Shown here piece by piece: positions 25,372 to 33,887 of a stretch of DNA of 46,619 nucleotides. Source of the DNA: Deltaproteobacteria bacterium. GTDB lineage: Bacteria > Desulfobacterota > WTBG01 > JAGOGO01. The stretch covers positions 1 to 46,619 of the forward strand of contig JAGOGO010000008.1 of NCBI GenBank assembly GCA_017996625.1, in the 5' to 3' direction. Below the pieces are notes generated by a model, which ran no database searches, was not told the origin of the DNA, and saw only the letters and a program-made list of their open reading frames with translations. Position numbers and translations under genes: made by a program. How positions within the stretch are numbered: position 1 is the first letter of the stretch; each line of letters starts with the position of its first letter.

Positions 25372-27180
25372 TCAGGCCGCAGATAGTCTGCTCGGTTTTC
25401 CAAAAAACGCCTTGCGCAGCCGGATGGCTTTGGGGGTAATCTCCACCAGCTCATCATCATTGATATAGGACATACACTGCTCCAGGCTCATGGCAATGGG
25501 ACTGTCGAGCACCACGGCCTCGTCCGAGCCTGCAGAACGCATGTTGGTGAGCTTCTTTCCCTTGGCTGGATTCACTACGAGATCCTGTTCATGGCAGTGT
25601 TCACCGACAATCTGACCTGCATAGACGGGAATGCCGGGCCCGAGAAAGAGCTTACCCCGGTCTTGCAGATTGAAGAGCGCATAGGCAATAGTAGTGCAGG
25701 GATCCTTTACGACGAGCACACCGTTCTTGCGTTGTCGCAGGTCACCGGCATAAGGCCCGTATCCACTGAACACGTAATTCATGATTCCCATGCCCTTGGT
25801 AATCGTCATAAACTCCGGCCGGAATCCTAGCAGTCCACGGGTCGGAATGCGATACACAAGCCGCGCCATGCCGTTGCCGTTGGCCTGATGCAGGTGACAA
25901 AGCTGTCCTTTGCGGCTGCCCAGCCGCTCGATCACCGCGCCCATAAACGGCTCTTCCACATCCACGGTCAGCTCCTCATACGGCTCAAGAAGCTCCCCGT
26001 CATTCTGACGCATGATAACCTGCGGTCGGGTCACTTGGAATTCATACCCTTCACGCCGCATCCGTTCGATGAGAATTGACAGGTGCAGCTCCCCGCGTCC
26101 CGATACCGCATATCCCGATCGCCCTTCCAGCTCCTCAACGATCAGTGCAACATCAGCCAGGGTTTCTCGAATGAGCCGCTCGCCCAGGTGTCTCGATGTT
26201 ACAAATCGGCCTTCCTTTCCGGCAAAAGGAGAATCATTGGGAATAAAGCTCATGGAAATAGTGGGGGGATCGATATCCATCGGCGGCAGCGGAATGGGAT
26301 TCAGGGGATCGGTATAGGTTACTCCCACCGTTATCTCGTCCATGCCAGCGACAGCAACAATCTCGCCGGTACCAGCGTCATCGACAGCAACTTTGCGGTT
26401 TCCTTCAAAGTGATAGATCTTTGTGATCCGAGCCGGAATCAGCACCCCGTCGCGCCGGACCACAGCGATGTCCTTGTTTATACTGAGTGTGCCGCAAGTG
26501 ATCTTGCCGATTCCCAGCCGACCCAAATAGGGAGAATAGTCGATTGAACTCACCAGGAGCTGCAGCGGCCCGTCCGGGCTTCCGGCCGGCGGGGGGATGT
26601 GCTCGACTATTTTCCGGCAGAGCGGTTCCATGGATAGCGGCGATTCTCCAATCACATCCACTGCATACCCATCCCGTGCCGAGGCATAAACCAATGGGAA
26701 ATCGAGGATGTGGTCAGGTGCATCCAGCCTTACAAAGAGATCAAAGACCTCGTTGGCGGCCCATTCCGGACGGGCTGCAGGCTTGTCGATTTTGTTGATA
26801 ACGACAATGATGGGCAGCTGCAGAGCCAGCGCTTTCTTCAAAACAAAATAGGTCTGTGGCATAGGACCTTCTTGAGCATCTACCAGCAGGAGAGCGCCGT
26901 CAGCCATCTTCAGCACTCGCTCAACCTGCCCGCCGAAATCAGCGTGGCCGGGAGTATCGATTATATTGATGAGGAAATCCCGATAGCGAAAGGAACCGTT
27001 TTTTGAGGCTATGGTTATGCCCCGCTCCCGCTCAAGATCGAAGCTGTCCATAAGCCGTTCAGCCACGGTCTGATGCTCGTGGAACATCCCGCTGAAGGTA
27101 AACAGCTTATCAACGAGGGTGGTTTTCCCGTGATCGACGTGAGCAATGATGGCGATATTTCGTATTGCCTTCTGATCCAT
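25372..27180 (-). CDS. typA: Ribosome-associated GTPase TypA/BipA
   Basis: This 602-residue translational GTPase has G1 AHVDHGKTT at 14-22, G2 in RERGITI near 52, G3 DTPGH near 76 and G4 NKID near 130. Domain II follows, then EF-G-like domains III and V and the TypA-specific C-terminus (GLLGFRPEFMTITKGMGIMN; SLEQCMSYINDDELVEITP). The length is typical. TypA binds the ribosome at the EF-G site and aids 50S assembly and stress or cold adaptation. It is a monocistronic minus-strand gene with a long non-coding region upstream. Confidence 0.97.
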   Translation of the reverse strand: MDQKAIRNIAIIAHVDHGKTTLVDKLFTFSGMFHEHQTVAERLMDSFDLERERGITIASKNGSFRYRDFLINIIDTPGHADFGGQVERVLKMADGALLLVDAQEGPMPQTYFVLKKALALQLPIIVVINKIDKPAARPEWAANEVFDLFVRLDAPDHILDFPLVYASARDGYAVDVIGESPLSMEPLCRKIVEHIPPPAGSPDGPLQLLVSSIDYSPYLGRLGIGKITCGTLSINKDIAVVRRDGVLIPARITKIYHFEGNRKVAVDDAGTGEIVAVAGMDEITVGVTYTDPLNPIPLPPMDIDPPTISMSFIPNDSPFAGKEGRFVTSRHLGERLIRETLADVALIVEELEGRSGYAVSGRGELHLSILIERMRREGYEFQVTRPQVIMRQNDGELLEPYEELTVDVEEPFMGAVIERLGSRKGQLCHLHQANGNGMARLVYRIPTRGLLGFRPEFMTITKGMGIMNYVFSGYGPYAGDLRQRKNGVLVVKDPCTTIAYALFNLQDRGKLFLGPGIPVYAGQIVGEHCHEQDLVVNPAKGKKLTNMRSAGSDEAVVLDSPIAMSLEQCMSYINDDELVEITPKAIRLRKAFFGKPSRLSAA

Positions 27181-27657
27181 ACCTGTTTCCGAACCGACAA
27201 AAGCATGCCTAAACCGGAGTGAATTTCTGTTTTCACCTGCAGCCTCGCCAGAATGAGATACAGCCCGTTCGAGATCAGAACATTCCGCATCGTTTTCATC
27301 GCACCTAGGTCCTCGGATGAAAGAGCGTTCCGTCGCTCATCGCATGCTGCTGATCTACAGGGGATACAGGGAATTCTGCTGGACTAAGCCAAGGAATACC
27401 TTGGCTTTGGAGGCCACCGGCAAGAAAGACAAAGTAACTACATTGGCGTAAAAAATCAAGAAAAATCTTATCCTGGAGAGGAGAGAAAAACGTTAGGCAA
27501 CAATGGAACAGTATAATACATCGCTTGCGCTTAGACCGCGGCCAACAGAAGCACGCAATCAGAGCATCAGATGAGCCGGAAGGATGACCTGCAGAAAAGC
27601 AAACCTGGACGCCGTGCTAAAACCAGCCCGGCACGTAACCTCAGGGATGACGTGCTG

Positions 27658-27786
27658 TCAGCACGGAGGCCGTTTTGCCGTCCTTCGATGCTGCGGCATC
27701 CGCAAAGCGCACCCTGTTATCAGCAGGGCTGTCACTGCGTATACCGTAAACGCAAATACCATTACAAATAGTAACATCGCAATCAT
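27658..27786 (-). CDS. Possible 42-residue membrane peptide
   Basis: An ATG at 27786 with CAGGTG 5 nt upstream opens a 42-codon frame starting MIAMLLFVMVFAFTVYAVTA, a single hydrophobic helix followed by a basic tail (RMPQHRRTAKRPPC). The good ribosome binding site and helix favour a real small protein, but the surrounding DNA is repeat-rich and degenerate, and the function is unknown. Confidence 0.35.
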   Translation of the reverse strand: MIAMLLFVMVFAFTVYAVTALLITGCALRMPQHRRTAKRPPC

Positions 27787-28115
27787 CGTATCACCTGTTC
27801 CTTTCTCAGGCATCCATACCCCTTTATTCCGAGGTTGTGTCGCACTTCCTTTTCTGTCATTGCGGGCCACCGGAGGGAGCATCGCAATCTCAGAACCATC
27901 ATTGGCTTACGAGATTGCTTCAGTCGTTTCACTCCTTCACAAAGAGTTTGTGACACAGCCTCTCCATGTAAAAATACTACACACATCTGTAACAAATACC
28001 GTGCCATCTGCTGAGGTCAGTGAATTTACCGTATTGATTCGATTAATTCCAGATTTGGCAATGATCATACCGGTCCCGCTCAAGAAAATATTTCCTGGAG
28101 GGCAAAATAGTTTCC

Positions 28116-28141
28116 ATCGCACGTGTCCAAAACAGGTACTG
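28116..28141. repeat. 26-nt dispersed repeat, copy 1
   Basis: ATCGCACGTGTCCAAAACAG followed by GTACTG matches 41051-41076 at 24 of 26 positions. Confidence 0.6.
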
Positions 28142-28423
28142 GAGAACTGATGCATCGTGCTCACACGCACTGTCTTCCTGAGACCCGGTTAAAGCGGGAC
28201 GAAGAATATCGGGGACACGAGGGCTGCATTCCTAAGATTCTTCAGTCGTCCGCCTCGGGCGGAACTCCCTCATAATGACAGTTCCTTAAACTTGAAATCG
28301 AAAAGAGACTTAGAAGACATGGAACTGTCTAAATTGTCTACTTCCATAGTACTTTTCGATACTCTTGTGGAAGACATTGAATTTGAATAGAAAATCTCTT
28401 CCCCAACTATTTATTGCGGATTC

Positions 28424-28451
28424 TTGACTTTTTCTATGGGATTAGTAGATT
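28424..28451 (+). promoter_or_regulatory. Candidate sigma-70 promoter of the short RNA
   Basis: TTGACT (28424-28429) and TAGATT (28446-28451) are spaced 16 bp; a TATATT follows at 28452-28457. Transcription would begin about 28458-28462. Confidence 0.45.
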
Positions 28452-28458
28452 TATATTA

Positions 28459-28518
28459 CTTCATATCATTTCTCCTCCTTTTGCGGCCTCAGGAATTCAT
28501 TTCTTGGGGCCGTTTTTT
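28459..28518 (+). ncRNA. Candidate ~60-nt small RNA with anti-Shine-Dalgarno tract
   Basis: Between a plausible promoter and a strong intrinsic terminator there is no ORF. The predicted transcript has a single-stranded pyrimidine tract, TTTCTCCTCCTTTT at 28469-28482, then the terminator hairpin. The CUCCUCCUUU stretch resembles the 3' tail of 16S rRNA and could pair with Shine-Dalgarno sequences. It is inferred from architecture only; no known RNA family is recognised. Confidence 0.4.
28483..28518 (+). terminator. Strong rho-independent terminator
   Basis: A 12-bp stem CGGCCTCAGGAA / TTCTTGGGGCCG (two G-U pairs) with a 5-nt loop is followed by TTTTTT. No protein gene lies immediately upstream on this strand. 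Confidence 0.8.
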
Positions 28519-28636
28519 GATTCCCGAATCTGAGAGACATTGAGCTTTGCGCACTTTTCACCACTCCTGTTTTCTGGTACTCTTGCGAGGCGGAGAACTC
28601 CACCTTTAACCCGACGTGAAGTGTGAGGAGATTTTT

Positions 28637-29197
28637 ATGGAGAAGAGAAAGATCGAATCGCTTTCAGAGGCCACCCGGCTCATCAATCACGGGCCGTGTC
28701 TGATCATCAGCGTTGGTGATAAGACGAAGGATAATCTGTTTACCGTGGCTTGGAATATGCCACTACGCAAGGACCCACCCCTGGTTGCCATTGAAACGGG
28801 GAAAGGTCATTACTCGTACGACTTTATCGCCCGTACGGGTGAATTCGCCATGAACGTGCCTCCTGCAACTATAATAAAAAGCGTCGTGGCTGCGGGAACG
28901 ATTACCGGAGCAGCAGTGGAGGATAAGTTCCAAAAGGTAGGTCTTACCCGTGAAGCTGCCGAGCATATCAAAGCACCGCTCGTGGCTGAAGCAGTGGCCA
29001 ATCTGGAATGCCGAGTTTGCCAGGTGGTGGATATGGGAGCTTCGGCGCTTCTTATCGCTCAGGTGGTCAGTGCCCGGGTGTCATGCGGCCTGTTCGATGA
29101 AAACGGCTGGAATTTCACAAACGGACTTCAGTTCATGCATCACCTGGGGGGCAGCCACTTTGCCGTCAGCGAACGGAAAATACATTCAGGCTCTTGA
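28637..29197 (+). CDS. Flavin reductase family protein (FMN-binding split barrel)
   Basis: The ATG at 28637 is preferred over one at 28616 because GAGGAG precedes it, giving 186 residues. The protein shows the split-barrel flavin-binding pattern: CLIISVGDKTKDNLFTVAWN (strand-turn with the FMN-phosphate region), MPLRKDPPLVAIE and FIARTGEFAMNVP near 65-77. A C-terminal GLQFMHHLGGSHFAV follows. Related proteins in anaerobes act as flavoredoxins or flavin reductases moving electrons to oxygen-sensitive partners. It stands alone, so the partner is unknown. Confidence 0.85.
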   Translation: MEKRKIESLSEATRLINHGPCLIISVGDKTKDNLFTVAWNMPLRKDPPLVAIETGKGHYSYDFIARTGEFAMNVPPATIIKSVVAAGTITGAAVEDKFQKVGLTREAAEHIKAPLVAEAVANLECRVCQVVDMGASALLIAQVVSARVSCGLFDENGWNFTNGLQFMHHLGGSHFAVSERKIHSGS

Positions 29198-29249
29198 ACG
29201 GCAAGGCCTCGAAGAAGACCGCCTCCTCATGAACAAACCGTTTCGGAGC

Positions 29250-29294
29250 AAAAAAGTGCCGGCAGGGGCTGATTGGCAACGAGCCCCTGCCGGC
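29250..29294 (-). terminator. Rho-independent terminator of the zinc-ribbon gene
   Basis: A perfect 13-bp stem GCCGGCAGGGGCT / AGCCCCTGCCGGC (29258-29270 and 29282-29294) is followed on the minus strand by CAC then TTTTTT. It lies 35 bp after the stop of the small zinc-ribbon gene. Confidence 0.85.
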
Positions 29295-29328
29295 AAGGAC
29301 AATCGGTCAGCAGTCATCTCGCGGTATA

Positions 29329-29532
29329 TCAGAGTGGTTCAGGACTACAGAGGTTTTCCTTGTTCGCAGCGGCGCGGCCGCAGCTCTTACAGACAAACTT
29401 CGCATCCTTCACCAGCTTTTTGTACTCCTCCAGATTTTTTTCCACCTGCCCGATATTCTGAAGATAACACAGGTGCTGTTCATGCTGCTGGTGAGGCATG
29501 TCATACATGACCTTTACCTGAGGTTGCGTCAT
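29329..29532 (-). CDS. Small zinc-ribbon-like protein
   Basis: This 67-residue protein starts at an ATG 5 nt behind AAGGAGGA. The N-terminal half is helical and rich in His/Gln (YDMPHQQHEQHLCYLQN); the C-terminal half has DAKFVCKSCGRAAANKENLC with three cysteines that, with the Cys/His of the first half, could bind Zn or another metal. The gene has its own strong terminator, so it is a stand-alone, probably well-expressed unit. The function is unknown. Confidence 0.75.
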   Translation of the reverse strand: MTQPQVKVMYDMPHQQHEQHLCYLQNIGQVEKNLEEYKKLVKDAKFVCKSCGRAAANKENLCSPEPL

Positions 29533-29737
29533 ATCGTCCTCCTTCCTCTTTAGGATTGGTTACTTCGCGGATAGCAGCGCAAGCCGTTTCAACCGTTCAA
29601 AAAGTTCAAACCCCGCACTTCACGGAATTGAAGCCGCTGAAATCCCGCAAAGCGCGGGGTAAGAAGTCAAAACCAACGTACTCTGACCGGCTTGGTCGCA
29701 ACCCCTTCCAGCCCTCTCGTGACGCATCTGAAAGGGG
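29533..29737. other. Short repeat-bearing spacer
   Basis: Contains TTCAACCGTTCAAAAAGTTC-type short repeats and a GC hairpin CCCCGC...GCGGGG (29613-29660). No gene seen. Confidence 0.4.
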
Positions 29738-30175
29738 TCAATGCAATCGTTTTAATTCTGCTTCATTAAGCTCTATCCGTGCCTTGGCAAGCTTCTGATA
29801 GTACTTTCTGATCCTGGCCGGTTCGCCAGCGGCAAGCGCTTTGACCAAATCTCCCTCAACCTCAGCTACTTCAAGGAGCCGGTAATAGTCGAGGGATTCC
29901 TTAAAATGAGCAAGCACGATAAGGGCGGTAAGCACCGGATGATTGTTGGTCACATTGGCATCGGCAAAGGTGAGTCCGTGTTCCAGTTCCACCTCCAGAC
30001 CCTTGCGAAACTCCTCCAGGTCGATGGCCATCTTCTCCTTATTCACTTCCGCGAGCAGCACTTTCGCCTCCGCCGTGTTTACAGCCGCCTTTTTCTTCTT
30101 CGTCCAATCGCTGATGCCCAGTTCCTTGCAGACTCTTTTAACCTCTGCAACAGCTATGTATTCCGGGAGTATCAT
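29738..30175 (-). CDS. DUF5661-like protein
   Basis: The ATG at 30175 (MILPEYIAVAEVKRVC) has AAGGAGGA upstream; an in-frame extension to 30226 lacks one. The product has 145 residues. The stretch FRKGLEVELEHGLTFADANV, followed by a TNNHPVLTALIVLAHFKESLDYY helix, matches the signature I know from DUF5661 (VELEHG...NVTNDDPLLTGKIALAHLNE...DYY). A helical C-terminus follows, ending ARIELNEAELKRLH. The function is unknown; many members have a phage or environmental distribution. Confidence 0.7.
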   Translation of the reverse strand: MILPEYIAVAEVKRVCKELGISDWTKKKKAAVNTAEAKVLLAEVNKEKMAIDLEEFRKGLEVELEHGLTFADANVTNNHPVLTALIVLAHFKESLDYYRLLEVAEVEGDLVKALAAGEPARIRKYYQKLAKARIELNEAELKRLH

Positions 30176-30526
30176 ACGCTTCCTCCTTCTGAGGGGTTGA
30201 TAGACCACCAGCCGTTTTTCGATCAACCGCTACAGCGGCCGATCGGACAGGTGGAAGCCGCTAGCTCACGGTCGGACCTGCATCACCGTTGTGGCCGGGC
30301 CAGAAATCCGGTTCAACAGTACCACAGTACGTTCACGCTCATAAGAGCCAATTGCTTTCTCTCGTTCTCCTGCAAAATTCCTACACCGCATGAAGATGAT
30401 TTAGTATAATGTACTATTACTGGTCCTTACTCCGGCCAGTAGATAGTCCTCAACCCGAAACCATACACAGGCATAAATGCTGTTTTCCACACCAGTGGTG
30501 AACACAAACGGCCGCTTCACACAAAG
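30176..30526. other. Divergent spacer with a -10 element
   Basis: TATAAT at 30405-30410 on the plus strand lies about 120 bp before the M67 peptidase gene, without a clear -35. No ORF or RNA gene is otherwise supported. Confidence 0.35.
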
Positions 30527-31012
30527 ATGCTCATGCGAATACGTACAGAGGTTCTCGATGACATCTGCCGACATGCGCTGGAAACGTACCCTTCGGAGTG
30601 CTGCGGCTTTCTGACTGCACCTGATCTGGAAGAGCCGATCACTGATTCCATTCCCTGTGCAAATGCACAGGACCGCCTCCATGGAGAAGATCCGGTTCGC
30701 TATCCGAGAACATCACGTGAAGCTTTCTACATCGACGATGCCGAGCTCTTCAGCGTGTATCGCCACATTGCGGAACGAGAGTACCATATCGTCGGAGTCT
30801 ATCATTCCCATATTGACGTTGACGCCTTTTTTTCCGATGAAGATCGCCGTCTTGCAATTGTGAACGGCGAGCCAGTGTGGCCTGAAGCCCACTACGTGAT
30901 TCTCTCGGTCAGCAAAAGCGGAATAGAGCACATCAACTGTTACCACTGGAATTGCGAACAATCTGACTTTGTCGAAGAGACGATAGAGACAGAAGAAGCC
31001 CGGTCACTTTAG
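30527..31012 (+). CDS. M67/JAMM-family metallopeptidase
   Basis: This 161-residue protein has the complete JAMM zinc motif: Glu24 (PSECCGF), then H93-S-H95-x7-S103-x2-D106 (VYHSHIDVDAFFSDED). Bacterial stand-alone members (Mec/RadC-like) hydrolyse isopeptide bonds, for example releasing sulfur-carrier proteins from cysteine in cysteine or molybdopterin sulfur transfer. No ThiS/MoaD-like or E1-like gene is adjacent, so the partner is open. The start is uncertain (ATG 30527 or 30533); neither has a good ribosome binding site. Confidence 0.87.
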   Translation: MLMRIRTEVLDDICRHALETYPSECCGFLTAPDLEEPITDSIPCANAQDRLHGEDPVRYPRTSREAFYIDDAELFSVYRHIAEREYHIVGVYHSHIDVDAFFSDEDRRLAIVNGEPVWPEAHYVILSVSKSGIEHINCYHWNCEQSDFVEETIETEEARSL

Positions 31013-31035
31013 GGCCTGGCACGCCTCGCGGCTCC

Positions 31036-31344
31036 TTAGGCGTTCAACAGGTTTTTTTGCTCATCCACTGCCTGAGCATGCTCCGGCTCTGTACAACTGG
31101 GACCAGCAATGAGACCAGATTCCTTGCTCGAGGAAATCATCTCTCCTGCCCGGCTGCGCAGCTTTTCGGCGCTCTCCTGAACTCTCCTGCTCGCTTCTTC
31201 CATCTGAGACCGGGCACGATCCCGGGTCTCCCGACCGGATCGAGGAGCAAAAAGCAGGCCTGCTATCGCTCCCAGCAATCCTCCGGTTGCAAACGTCAAA
31301 ACAAACAGAGCGGTAGATTTGCGTTGGACACGCTGTTCCTCCAT
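31036..31344 (-). CDS. YtxH-domain protein
   Basis: This 102-residue protein has an N-terminal glycine-rich transmembrane helix with the YtxH signature (FATGGLLGAIAGLLFAPRSG) followed by a charged helical region with coiled-coil character (RARSQMEEASRRVQESAEKL). YtxH-like proteins are general-stress proteins of unknown mechanism in Bacillus and are widespread elsewhere. A good GGGAGA ribosome binding site precedes the ATG. It converges with the M67 gene, with a 23-bp gap. Confidence 0.85.
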   Translation of the reverse strand: MEEQRVQRKSTALFVLTFATGGLLGAIAGLLFAPRSGRETRDRARSQMEEASRRVQESAEKLRSRAGEMISSSKESGLIAGPSCTEPEHAQAVDEQKNLLNA

Positions 31345-31711
31345 AAGACTATCTCCCTTCTGATAGGAAGCTATTGAACAGTAAGGCGTAAGAAGTGAGG
31401 AGTTAGAAGAATATGCCCTCGCTGCTTACCCGTGATCTCGCGCAGGGACGCAGAGCACGCGGAGAAGAGGGTTTAGGAGATTGCGACGTCGACCCGCAGG
31501 GAACATGAGGAAAGAGGGTGGTCGTTGCGAGCGAGTTTCTAACGAGCGCGGCAATCTCAGCTTGAGGGCGGGTCTGCCCGCAATGACAATCCTTTTTCCC
31601 CTGCGCCCTCTGCGCCAGGAAACAGTAAAGAGTGAAGAGTCAGGAGTTAGAAATGTCCCTCGTGCCTGCCCGTGATTTCATGCGCAGGCTGGGCACCAGG
31701 GAAGGATCTCC

Positions 31712-31746
31712 TTACTCCTTACTCCTTACTCCTTACTTTTTACTTC
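31712..31746. repeat. Heptamer tandem array (TTACTCC)
   Basis: Five in-phase 7-mers: TTACTCC three times, TTACTTT, TTACTTC. It runs straight into the 63-bp tandem element. Confidence 0.85.
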
Positions 31747-31869
31747 CAACGAAGTGGGCATCACTTCGTTGCTCATAGGTTGCCGCCACGCGGCTTACTG
31801 GCGCTTTTCCAACGAAGTGGGCATCACTTCGTTGCTCATAGGTTGCCGCCACGCGGCTTACTGGCGCTT
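31744..31869. repeat. 63-bp element in perfect tandem duplication
   Basis: Bases 31744-31806 and 31807-31869 are identical 63-bp units beginning TTCCAACGAAGTGGGCATCA. Each has two hairpins: AACGAAGTG-ggcat-CACTTCGTT and GCCGC-cac-GCGGC. A third copy lies inverted at 35093-35158. The unit is open in several frames, so short ORFs here are repeat products. Confidence 0.92.
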
Positions 31870-31895
31870 TTTACTTTTCACGCCAGTCGCTGGTC

Positions 31896-33137
31896 TCAGG
31901 AGGTGCAGAGTAGTTTTTCCTTTATCGGAGTGCGGAGTTTTCTCAGTGCGTCCTGCTCGATCTGTCGAATGCGTTCCCGGGTCACTCCAAAATGCTCTCC
32001 AACCTCTTCCAGCGTGTATTCGGTCTTCTCTCCGATTCCGAACCGCATCCGGATCACCTTCTCTTCTCTCGGTGTAAGAGTAGTCAAGGCACTCTGAATC
32101 TTCTCGGCCATCTCTTTGCGCAGCACTTCCTGTGCCGGATCTTCACCTTTCTTGTTTTCCAGCAGTTCTCCAATCGTTGTGTCCTCATTCTCTCCGATTG
32201 GCGTTTCTAGGGATACCGGGCTGTACACGCTTCTGGCCAGGACCTCGATGTTCATGACTTCTTCGACCGGAAGATCTATCGCAGCGGCGATTTCTTCCAT
32301 CATCGGCTTGCGTCCGAGAACCTGCGTAAGGTCCTGTCGTATCTTATTCAGTTTCTCAACCGTATCGCTGAAGCGTACGGAAACCCTGATGGTGCGGCTT
32401 TGTTCGGTTATGGCGCGATTGATAGCCTGGTAGATCCACCAGCTGGCATAGGTGCTGAACTTGAATCCGCGCTCGTATTCAAATTTGTCCACCGCCTTTA
32501 GCAAGCCGAGGTTGCCCTCCTGAATCAGATCGAGAAGAGACAATCCCCGGTCCCGATGGGCATACTGCTGGGCAATGGTGATAACCAAACGCAGATTGGC
32601 TTCGACAATTGACTCCTTTTGCTCGTGAATTTCGGTCCGCAGCTCATCGGTACGCTGCTTGCAGCGCAAAAGGCGGGAAACGGAGAGGCCGGATTCCTGT
32701 TCAACCAGAGCTCTTTCAACCACCTTGAGCCGCTGACATGCCTCAGCGACCAAGTGAATGAATTCATTCACCATATTCTCATTCCAGTGGACCTGCATGA
32801 ACATCCCCACCATCTTTCGCTGTTTGCGTCCGTCATGCTGTGATCGATTCTTCTCCCTAATCTCTCGTGCTTCCCGGATTTGCGCCAAAAAGTCACGCTC
32901 CAGTTCTTCTTCGAGATCAGTGTTATGAGCTTCAACAATATCAAACACCGACATCGTCCGCGAAACCACTTCTCGTTCGAGCCGAAGTACTTCCTCCTGA
33001 ACCAGTGGAATTCCGAACAGGAGACGCAGCAAGGCTGACTTCTTTCTCTCCAGAAGCTTAAACGCCTCGCGTTCGGTTTCCCGATCAAACACTCTGTATT
33101 TTCCAACATCTTTAAAATAAGGAGTAGCAAGTTCCAT
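31896..33137 (-). CDS. Sigma-70 family RNA polymerase sigma factor (group 2-like)
   Basis: The start at ATG 33137 ([10 protein letters not shown]) is chosen because GAGG sits 9 nt upstream; a longer frame to 33305 encodes an unlikely N-terminus. The product has 413 residues with regions 1.2 ([10 protein letters not shown]), 2.2-2.4 ([20 protein letters not shown] and [19 protein letters not shown]), 3 and 4 (helix-turn-helix [19 protein letters not shown] near the end). After 2.4 it has [14 protein letters not shown] instead of the RpoD DQARTIRIPVHM, and a non-conserved spacer ([15 protein letters not shown]). It lacks region 1.1. It therefore looks like an alternative factor rather than the housekeeping RpoD. 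It has its own promoter and a structured leader. Confidence 0.93.
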   Translation of the reverse strand: MELATPYFKDVGKYRVFDRETEREAFKLLERKKSALLRLLFGIPLVQEEVLRLEREVVSRTMSVFDIVEAHNTDLEEELERDFLAQIREAREIREKNRSQHDGRKQRKMVGMFMQVHWNENMVNEFIHLVAEACQRLKVVERALVEQESGLSVSRLLRCKQRTDELRTEIHEQKESIVEANLRLVITIAQQYAHRDRGLSLLDLIQEGNLGLLKAVDKFEYERGFKFSTYASWWIYQAINRAITEQSRTIRVSVRFSDTVEKLNKIRQDLTQVLGRKPMMEEIAAAIDLPVEEVMNIEVLARSVYSPVSLETPIGENEDTTIGELLENKKGEDPAQEVLRKEMAEKIQSALTTLTPREEKVIRMRFGIGEKTEYTLEEVGEHFGVTRERIRQIEQDALRKLRTPIKEKLLCTS

Positions 33138-33232
33138 TAGTATCATCCTCGTAGTGTGGAGACCACCATACTGTAGCTTCCGTCTTTGCCATTCTCGGCT
33201 ATTCAGAAAGCAAAGGCTTCGAAACAAATAAA

Positions 33233-33253
33233 CGCGAGCACAAACTGCTCGCG
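33233..33253 (-). promoter_or_regulatory. Leader hairpin of the sigma-factor gene
   Basis: A perfect 8-bp stem CGCGAGCA / TGCTCGCG with a 5-nt loop lies in the predicted 170-nt leader. On the minus strand it is followed by TTTATTTG, so it could act as an attenuator. Confidence 0.4.
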
Positions 33254-33312
33254 TATCAGTTTCCTCAGCCAGACCAACCGTCTCTCTGAAGTTGCAATTC
33301 TGCATAAAGCAT

Positions 33313-33341
33313 ATTCTACAATTAAGTTAATGAACTTTCAA
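33313..33341 (-). promoter_or_regulatory. Sigma-70 promoter of the sigma-factor gene
   Basis: On the minus strand TTGAAA (33341-33336), 17 bp, TAGAAT (33318-33313). This is the best-formed promoter seen in the window for a minus-strand gene. Confidence 0.6.
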
Positions 33342-33887
33342 CTAGATTCTTCAGTTTAGTTGCATCGTAGCGACATTTCCATCTCTGCTCCTTGCTCTAC
33401 AATCCATGCTCTCCTGAACGTTGCAACGAGGTTTTTTTACTCTGAAAGGCACGAACAGCCTCCAGGTCATGATACTTTATGAGTGATTCACGAGACTATC
33501 TGCAGCATGAAGCTAATACACCGCACCCGGCCGCAGTCACACATGATTACTCCTTGGCTCCAACCAGCCGGTGAAGTTGAGACACGTAAGCTGCAAAGGC
33601 AAGACACGTTCAACAGCAAGCTGTGTCCTCAAAGGGGGGCTGATGATGATCTTCCGCACCTCCTCTCAACTAACCCTGACCCCCCTTTTTCTTTTTAGTT
33701 CAAAGGCACTCTCCTGCCTGGCAACAGCGTCTCATATGGACGTTCCACGCATCAATCCGGCCTCAAGGCACGATAATCAGTCAATTATCTACGTTATCGA
33801 GCACCCGCTCTGACCGGGCTCCTTAGACGATCAATGAACAACGCCGACTCAGAGACTTAGCCAAGATCATGTCGACACGTGAAACCC
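33342..33887. other. Non-coding spacer
   Basis: About 545 bp between two minus-strand genes. Short plus-strand frames here have no ribosome binding site and low-complexity content. I see no RNA gene, repeat or terminator that I can support. Confidence 0.4.

Larger units (their letters stand above)
27181..28423. other. Long, mostly non-coding region with repeat remnants
   Basis: More than 1.2 kb with only one short plausible ORF (27658-27786). A 9-bp hairpin AAGCCAAGG-aata-CCTTGGCTT lies at 27386-27407. Degenerate copies of a dispersed element of the type TCATTGCG...GCAATCTC...GAGATTGC occur at about 27855-27945, with a related remnant (GATTCTTCAGTCGTCCGC...AATGACA) at about 28235-28281. A 26-nt repeat lies at 28116-28141. 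No RNA gene was recognised here. Confidence 0.5.
31345..31895. other. Repeat-rich intergenic region
   Basis: About 550 bp with no supported gene. It contains purine-rich 7-nt-phased tracts at 31375-31412 and 31624-31652 (AGTGAAG, AGTCAGG, AGTTAGA), a degenerate TTGCGAGCGAG...GCAATGAC element at about 31523-31590, and the two arrays listed next. Confidence 0.55.

Noticed and set aside
27784-28007. 74-codon minus frame near 27.8-28.0 kb
   Set aside because: Lies across a degenerate dispersed repeat and has no ribosome binding site.
31712-31869. CRISPR-like look of repeated units
   Set aside because: Units are directly adjacent without unique spacers; this is a 7-mer array followed by a 63-bp tandem duplication.
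31672-32097. 141-codon plus frame reading through the tandem element
   Set aside because: It is translated repeat DNA continuing antisense into the sigma-factor gene.
33483-33813. Two overlapping 71- and 80-codon plus frames
   Set aside because: No ribosome binding sites, unlike composition to neighbours, no recognisable protein feature.
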